Shown here piece after piece: positions 60,201-64,000 of a DNA stretch of 64,000 nucleotides (positions are counted from its first letter, which is position 1; each line of letters begins with the position of its first letter). Origin of the DNA: Streptomyces sp. VRA16 Mangrove soil (lineage in GTDB: Bacteria; Actinomycetota; Actinomycetes; Streptomycetales; Streptomycetaceae). Position numbers and translations under genes: made by a program. The notes beneath the pieces were generated by a model that was not told the origin of the DNA, did no database searches, and saw only the letters and a program-made list of their open reading frames with translations. Location: the NCBI RefSeq assembly GCF_017377775.1, contig NZ_JAFVLN010000013.1, positions 1-64,000 on the forward strand, in the 5' to 3' direction.

Positions 60201-61070
60201 ATGAGCCACCCCGCGCCGCAGCCGGCCTTCGCCATCGGATCCGACCTGCCCGTGCGCCGTCTCGGGTACGGCACCGTGCATCTGACGGGGCACGGCGCCT
60301 GGGGCCCGCGCGGCACCGACGCGGACGCGAGCAGCGTGCTGCGCCGGGCCGTCGAGCTCGGGGTGACACTGATCGACACGGCCGACAACTACGGTCCGGG
60401 GATCGCGGAGGAGCGGGTCGCCGCGGCCCTGCACCCGTACGCCGAGGGTCTGGTGATCGCCACCAAGGGCGGTGTCGTACGCACGTCGGCCGACGCCTGG
60501 CACATCGAGGGGCGGCCCGACCGGCTGCGGGCGATGTGCGAGGCGAGCCTGCGCCGGCTGCGGGTCGACCGGATCGACCTGTACCAGCTGCACCGCTTCG
60601 ATCCGGACGTGCCGGCGGCCGAACAGCTGGGGGCGCTGCGGGAGTTGCGGGACGAGGGGAAGATCCGGCACGTGGGGCTCGACTCGGTGCGGGCCGAGCA
60701 GCTCCAGGAGGCCCTGGATCTCGGCATCGTGCCGATCGTCTCGGTCCAGAACCGCTACAACGTCCTGGACCGGGTCTCGGAGCCGCTGTTGAAGCTGTGC
60801 GAGGCGCACGGGATCGCGTTCCTGCCCTGGTTCCCGCTGGGCAACGGCACGCTGACCGGCCATCCGGCGCTCACGGAGATCGCGGCGGCGCACGGGGCGA
60901 CCCCGTCGCAGGTCGCGCTCGCCTGGCTGCTGCACCACTCCCCCGTGCTGTGCCCGACGCCGGGCACGGGGTCGGTGGCGCATCTGGAGGAGAACGTGGC
61001 GGCGGCGCGACTCCGGCTGACGGACGAGGACTTGGTCCGGCTCGACGCGCTCACGGCCGCGGACGTGTGA
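60201..61070 (+). CDS. aldo/keto reductase
   Basis: A 289-residue TIM-barrel oxidoreductase. The tetrad is visible: Asp and Tyr in LIDTADNYGPG, Lys in LVIATKGGVV, and His in LYQLHRFDPDVP. The C-terminal NADPH-binding part includes LCPTPGTGSVAHLEENVAA. It resembles the bacterial AKR groups acting on sugar aldehydes or small ketones. ATG 60201 follows a weak ribosome site. It overlaps the convergent DUF1697 gene by 20 bp at the 3' end. Confidence 0.88.
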   Translation: MSHPAPQPAFAIGSDLPVRRLGYGTVHLTGHGAWGPRGTDADASSVLRRAVELGVTLIDTADNYGPGIAEERVAAALHPYAEGLVIATKGGVVRTSADAWHIEGRPDRLRAMCEASLRRLRVDRIDLYQLHRFDPDVPAAEQLGALRELRDEGKIRHVGLDSVRAEQLQEALDLGIVPIVSVQNRYNVLDRVSEPLLKLCEAHGIAFLPWFPLGNGTLTGHPALTEIAAAHGATPSQVALAWLLHHSPVLCPTPGTGSVAHLEENVAAARLRLTDEDLVRLDALTAADV

Positions 61071-61617
61071 GCTCCACCAGTTTGACGACGGTGTTCCAGT
61101 TGCGGCTCGTCGCGATCAGCCCCTTGTTGACGCCGGAGCGGGACAGCTGCTCGGCGAGCTTGGAGCGGCCGAGTCCGTCGGGGACGTAGAGGTAGAGGGC
61201 GCGGTCGCCGATGCGGAAGTCCTCGGGGGCGTACGCGGGCAGGTCGATGTGCGCGTACCGCTCCGCGTCGACCTGCCGCGACAGGTACGTGACGTGCAGC
61301 TGCTTGCCCTCCAGCTCGGCGGCGGGGAACGGGCAGGCGTCCATGACCGCCTTCAGGTAGGCGTGGTCGCGCACGAGGACGTCGACGGCGAAGCCGAAGG
61401 TGTCGGCGATGGCCCGCTCGACGGCGGCGGCGTGCCCGGCCTCGTCGCCTCCGTCGGCGGCGAAGGTGACGTTGCCGCTCTGCAGGTACGTCGTCACGTC
61501 GGCGTACCCCAAGTCCTCGACGAGAGAACGCAGTTGCGCCATGGGGACCTTCTTGTTGCCGCCCACGTTGATGCCGCGCAGCAAGGCTGCGAACCTCACG
61601 TATCGGGTGATCGTCAT
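61051..61617 (-). CDS. DUF1697 protein
   Basis: A 188-residue protein with the DUF1697 start YVRFAALLRGINVGGNKKVP and the block LEDLGYADVTTYLQSGNVTF-like (VEDLGYADVTTYLQSGN). The fold is a ferredoxin-like duplication; no activity is known. It is preceded by the strong terminator of the subtilisin gene and overlaps the aldo/keto reductase tail by 20 bp. Confidence 0.85.
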   Translation of the reverse strand: MTITRYVRFAALLRGINVGGNKKVPMAQLRSLVEDLGYADVTTYLQSGNVTFAADGGDEAGHAAAVERAIADTFGFAVDVLVRDHAYLKAVMDACPFPAAELEGKQLHVTYLSRQVDAERYAHIDLPAYAPEDFRIGDRALYLYVPDGLGRSKLAEQLSRSGVNKGLIATSRNWNTVVKLVELTRPRP

Positions 61618-61630
61618 GCGGACACGATAA

Positions 61631-61671
61631 GGCGGCCGTCGTGCCCCGTGGGGGTGGGCACGACGGCCGCC
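61631..61671 (-). terminator. strong hairpin terminator downstream of the subtilisin gene
   Basis: GGCGGCCGTCGTGCCC and its exact complement form a 16-pair stem around a 9-base loop in the gap between the subtilisin stop and the DUF1697 start. Lack of a U-run is normal for Streptomyces. Confidence 0.75.
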
Positions 61672-61692
61672 GGTCGAGGCGACCCCGGGGGT

Positions 61693-62898
61693 CTATTCGA
61701 CGATCTTGAGGAGCTTGTTCGGGGTGCCGTCGGACGCGTTCTTGATGGCGTCGGCGGTGGCCCCGTCGGTGAGCGCCTTGGCGACGTCGGCCGGGGCCGC
61801 GTCCGGGTGCCCGCCCAGGTAGACGGCGGCGGCGCCGACGACGTGCGGGGTCGCCATCGACGTACCGGAGATGGTGTTGGTGGCGTCGTCGCCGGTGTTC
61901 CAGTCGGACGTGATGTCCGAGCCGGGGGCGTAGAGGTCCACCAGTGAGCCGTAGTTGGAGAAGTCGGACTGCTCGTCGTCCTTGGTGGAGGAGGCGACGG
62001 TGATGGCCTCGGGGACGCGGGCGGGGCTGGACTGGGAGGCGTCCGCCGACTCGTTGCCCGCCGCGACCGCGTAGGTGACGCCGGAGGCTATGGACTTCTT
62101 GACCGCCGCATCCAGCGCCTCGTCCACGCCGCCGCCGAGCGACATGTTGGCGACGGAGGGGCCCGAGTGGTGCTCGGTGACCCAGTCGATGCCCGCGACG
62201 ACCTGCTCGGTGGTGCCGGAGCCCTGGTCGTCGAGGACGCGGACGGCGACGATCTTCGCCTTCTTGGCGACGCCGTGCGCCGTACCGGCGATGGTGCCGG
62301 CGACGTGTGTGCCGTGCCCGTTGCCGTCGTCGGCGCTGTCGTCGTTGTCGACGGCGTCGAAGCCGTAGGAGGCACGGCCGCCGAAGTCGCTGTGGCTGAT
62401 GCGGACGCCGGTGTCGATGACGTACGCGGTCACGCCCTCGCCCGCGCTGTCGGGGTAGGTGTACGTGCCGTCGCCGGCGGTCTCGGTCTGGTCGATGCGG
62501 TCCAGGCCCCATGACGGCGGGTCGGCCTGGGTGGCGTCGATGTGGAACTTCTTGTTCTGGACGACCTTCGCGACGGAGGTGTCGGCGGCGAGCCGCTTGG
62601 CCTCGGTCTCCGAAAGGCCGTTCACCGAGAAGCCGTTGACGGCCGAGGTGTAGTTCCGCCTGAGGGTGCCGCCGTACTCCTTGGCCAGGTCCTTCTTGGC
62701 GGTGGTGTTCGCCTTCTGGTCGAGCAGCACGATGTAGCTGCCGGAGACGGCGCCCTTGGCGTCGAGTCCGTAGACCGTGCCTTCGGTGGGGGCGGCGTCG
62801 GCGAAGCCGCCGGTGAGAACGGTGACGCCGACGGCGGTCACCGCCGTGGCTGTCGCGGCGGTCAGTTTCATCGAGCGCGCACGCTTGTGGAGTGCCAT
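61693..62898 (-). CDS. secreted subtilisin-like serine peptidase (S8)
   Basis: A 401-residue preproenzyme. The signal peptide (MKLTAATATAVTAVGVTVL) is followed by an inhibitor I9-type propeptide (about 45-120; SYIVLLDQKANTTAKKDLAK) and the catalytic domain with Asp in AYVIDTGVRISHSDFGG, His in NGHGTHVAGTIAG and Ser in SGTSMATPHVVGAAAVYLG. It is shaped like Streptomyces and Thermus aqualysin-type peptidases. GAGGAG precedes ATG 62898. A hairpin in its leader and a strong terminator bracket the gene, indicating a monocistronic unit. Confidence 0.93.
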   Translation of the reverse strand: MALHKRARSMKLTAATATAVTAVGVTVLTGGFADAAPTEGTVYGLDAKGAVSGSYIVLLDQKANTTAKKDLAKEYGGTLRRNYTSAVNGFSVNGLSETEAKRLAADTSVAKVVQNKKFHIDATQADPPSWGLDRIDQTETAGDGTYTYPDSAGEGVTAYVIDTGVRISHSDFGGRASYGFDAVDNDDSADDGNGHGTHVAGTIAGTAHGVAKKAKIVAVRVLDDQGSGTTEQVVAGIDWVTEHHSGPSVANMSLGGGVDEALDAAVKKSIASGVTYAVAAGNESADASQSSPARVPEAITVASSTKDDEQSDFSNYGSLVDLYAPGSDITSDWNTGDDATNTISGTSMATPHVVGAAAVYLGGHPDAAPADVAKALTDGATADAIKNASDGTPNKLLKIVE

Positions 62899-62927
62899 GA
62901 AGAGTGAACTCCTCGTGGTTCATGTGT

Positions 62928-62949
62928 GGGGGGATTTACTGCGCCCCCC
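62928..62949 (-). promoter_or_regulatory. GC hairpin in the subtilisin leader
   Basis: GGGGGG-N10-CCCCCC lies 30 bp upstream of the subtilisin ATG. It could stabilise the message or hinder translation. The remainder of the gap to 63221 is comparatively AT-rich and holds the likely promoters of both divergent genes. Confidence 0.35.
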
Positions 62950-63033
62950 GTCGATCTCCGGAAGATGTCCGGGGGTTGAGACGAAACCCTGACCGATTGA
63001 CGCGACCAGATCAAGGTCTACATACAGCTGTGA

Positions 63034-63046
63034 CTTGTTCAACAAG
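63034..63046. promoter_or_regulatory. TetR-like palindrome upstream of the MMPL gene
   Basis: CTTGTTCAACAAG is a near-perfect palindrome in the AT-rich gap between the subtilisin and MMPL genes. Its size fits TetR-family operators, common for MMPL transporters. No TetR gene is adjacent within the window. Confidence 0.4.
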
Positions 63047-63221
63047 GTTTCGTAATAACAAATCCGGCAGAACACCACACTCGCCCCCGCACGGCTCAAC
63101 CCCTCATAGATGTAAGGGGCTTCGGTCATCCTCGATGCCGACCTCGCGCCCGCCCACTTCACCGGGCAGCACGACGACCCGTCCTTATCCCGCCCCTACC
63201 TTCGAATCCGGAGGTGACCTC

Positions 63222-64000
63222 ATGGCGAGGAACGGGGAACGGCAGGGGGCCCGGGTACGCGGCTTCGCGGCGCGGGCCGGCGGATGGAGCGCCCGGCACC
63301 GATGGGCGGCGGTGGGAATCTGGGTGCTGTTCGTCGTGCTGGCGATGGGCATCGGGAACGCGGCGGGACGCGTCGACGTCAAGGACAGCGACCAGCTCAG
63401 CGGCGAGACCAGCCAGGCCGCACGGATCATCGACGACGCGGGCATCGACGAACCCGCGGGCGAGACCGTTCTCGTCCAGGCCAGGAACGGTGAACTCCCC
63501 GCCACTGCACCGGAGTTCAAGAAGGCGGTCGCGGACGTCATCCAGGCCGTCGAGGGCACCGGCGCGGTGACGAACGTGCGCTCGCCGTACGCCGCGCAGG
63601 CCCAGACGGTCTCGAAGGACGGCCGCACCGCGCTCGTCCAGTTCGACATGCGCGGCGACCCCGAAACGGCGGCCGACCGGGTCGCACCGGTCCAGAAGGC
63701 CGTCGAGGGTGTCGCCCGTGACCACGGCTCGCTGCGGATCGAGGAGATCGGCGCGGCGAGCATGAACAAGACGTTCGACGACGCGTTCGGCGACGACTTC
63801 CAGCGCGCCGAGTACTCGGCCGTCCCGGTGGCGCTCGGCATCCTGCTGATCGCGTTCGGCGCGCTCGTCGCGGCGCTGCTCCCGGTGGCCCTGGCCGTCA
63901 CCGCGATCATGGCGACGATGGGCCTGATGGGCATCGTCAGCCACCTCCAGCCGATGAGCGACACCGCCAACTCGGTGATGCTGCTGGTGGGGTTGGCGGT
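63222..64000 (+). CDS. MMPL/RND-family transporter, 5' part
   Basis: A gene cut by the right edge after 259 codons. The N-terminal helix (RWAAVGIWVLFVVLAMGIG) is followed by a periplasmic loop domain (about 55-185; DEPAGETVLVQARNGELPAT) and the start of the membrane bundle (YSAVPVALGILLIAFGALVA; GLMGIVSHLQPMSDTANSVM) seen in MmpL/RND exporters. These proteins export lipids or drugs. GGAGGTGA is an excellent ribosome site before ATG 63222. The palindrome upstream may regulate it. Confidence 0.88.
   Translation, partial: MARNGERQGARVRGFAARAGGWSARHRWAAVGIWVLFVVLAMGIGNAAGRVDVKDSDQLSGETSQAARIIDDAGIDEPAGETVLVQARNGELPATAPEFKKAVADVIQAVEGTGAVTNVRSPYAAQAQTVSKDGRTALVQFDMRGDPETAADRVAPVQKAVEGVARDHGSLRIEEIGAASMNKTFDDAFGDDFQRAEYSAVPVALGILLIAFGALVAALLPVALAVTAIMATMGLMGIVSHLQPMSDTANSVMLLVGLA

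Overview
The window is 64 kb of very GC-rich DNA with the dense gene packing, GTG starts, Tat-type secretion signals and gene families of a Streptomyces (or close relative) chromosome. No rRNA, tRNA, insertion sequence or CRISPR array was seen. The left third has several decayed genes and many small accessory operons, which suggests arm-proximal accessory DNA; the right half is more housekeeping-like.

Layout. 1-12.4 kb: a decayed remnant, a reductase/NTF2-like fusion divergent from a LysR regulator, an aminoglycoside-phosphotransferase-like pseudogene, an exporter divergent from its TetR repressor with two matching operators, a MerR operon, nadE, a xylanase pseudogene, a GlxA-type regulator and a quinone-reductase-like enzyme. 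12.4-20.5 kb: a methyltransferase, then a plant cell wall block with a rhamnogalacturonan acetylesterase-like SGNH hydrolase, a PL4 rhamnogalacturonan lyase, a GH43 galactanase-like enzyme with CBM13, a GH43 arabinofuranosidase-like enzyme and a sugar-acid-type MFS importer behind a palindromic operator. Together they look designed to strip and import pieces of pectin rhamnogalacturonan-I and arabinogalactan. 20.5-29 kb: small metabolic enzymes, two overlapping AraC regulators, a NAD(P)-binding protein, about 0.5 kb of two tandem-repeat families, and a YihY/BrkB membrane protein.

29.4-36.9 kb holds the most interesting locus: five tightly packed genes that read as a split homopoly(amino acid) synthetase. 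The first encodes a carrier domain followed by six membrane segments and three hexapeptide-repeat domains, the C-terminal architecture of epsilon-poly-L-lysine synthetase (Pls), but without an adenylation domain. The second is a separate adenylation-carrier protein. Then follow a TauD/SyrP-like oxygenase and homologues of SbnB and SbnA, the pair that makes L-2,3-diaminopropionate (Dap). The inferred product is a Dap homo-oligomer or polymer, possibly hydroxylated.

37-43.9 kb: an AidB-like acyl-CoA dehydrogenase, a GAF-domain regulator, a LysE exporter and assorted small genes. 43.9-50.5 kb: a complete assimilatory sulfate reduction operon with a cysteine leader peptide, sulfite reductase, a small zinc-ribbon protein, cysH, cysC, cysD, cysN and a sirohydrochlorin chelatase. 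50.6-55.3 kb: two large convergent proteins of poorly known function (GAP1-like and DUF4132). 55.3-64 kb: an ArsR-type regulator divergent from an MFS exporter across a clear operator, mycothiol-type enzymes, a ketopantoate reductase-like protein, an aldo/keto reductase, DUF1697, a secreted subtilisin and the 5' part of an MMPL transporter. Family names are from recognition of the translated sequence only; no database search was run.
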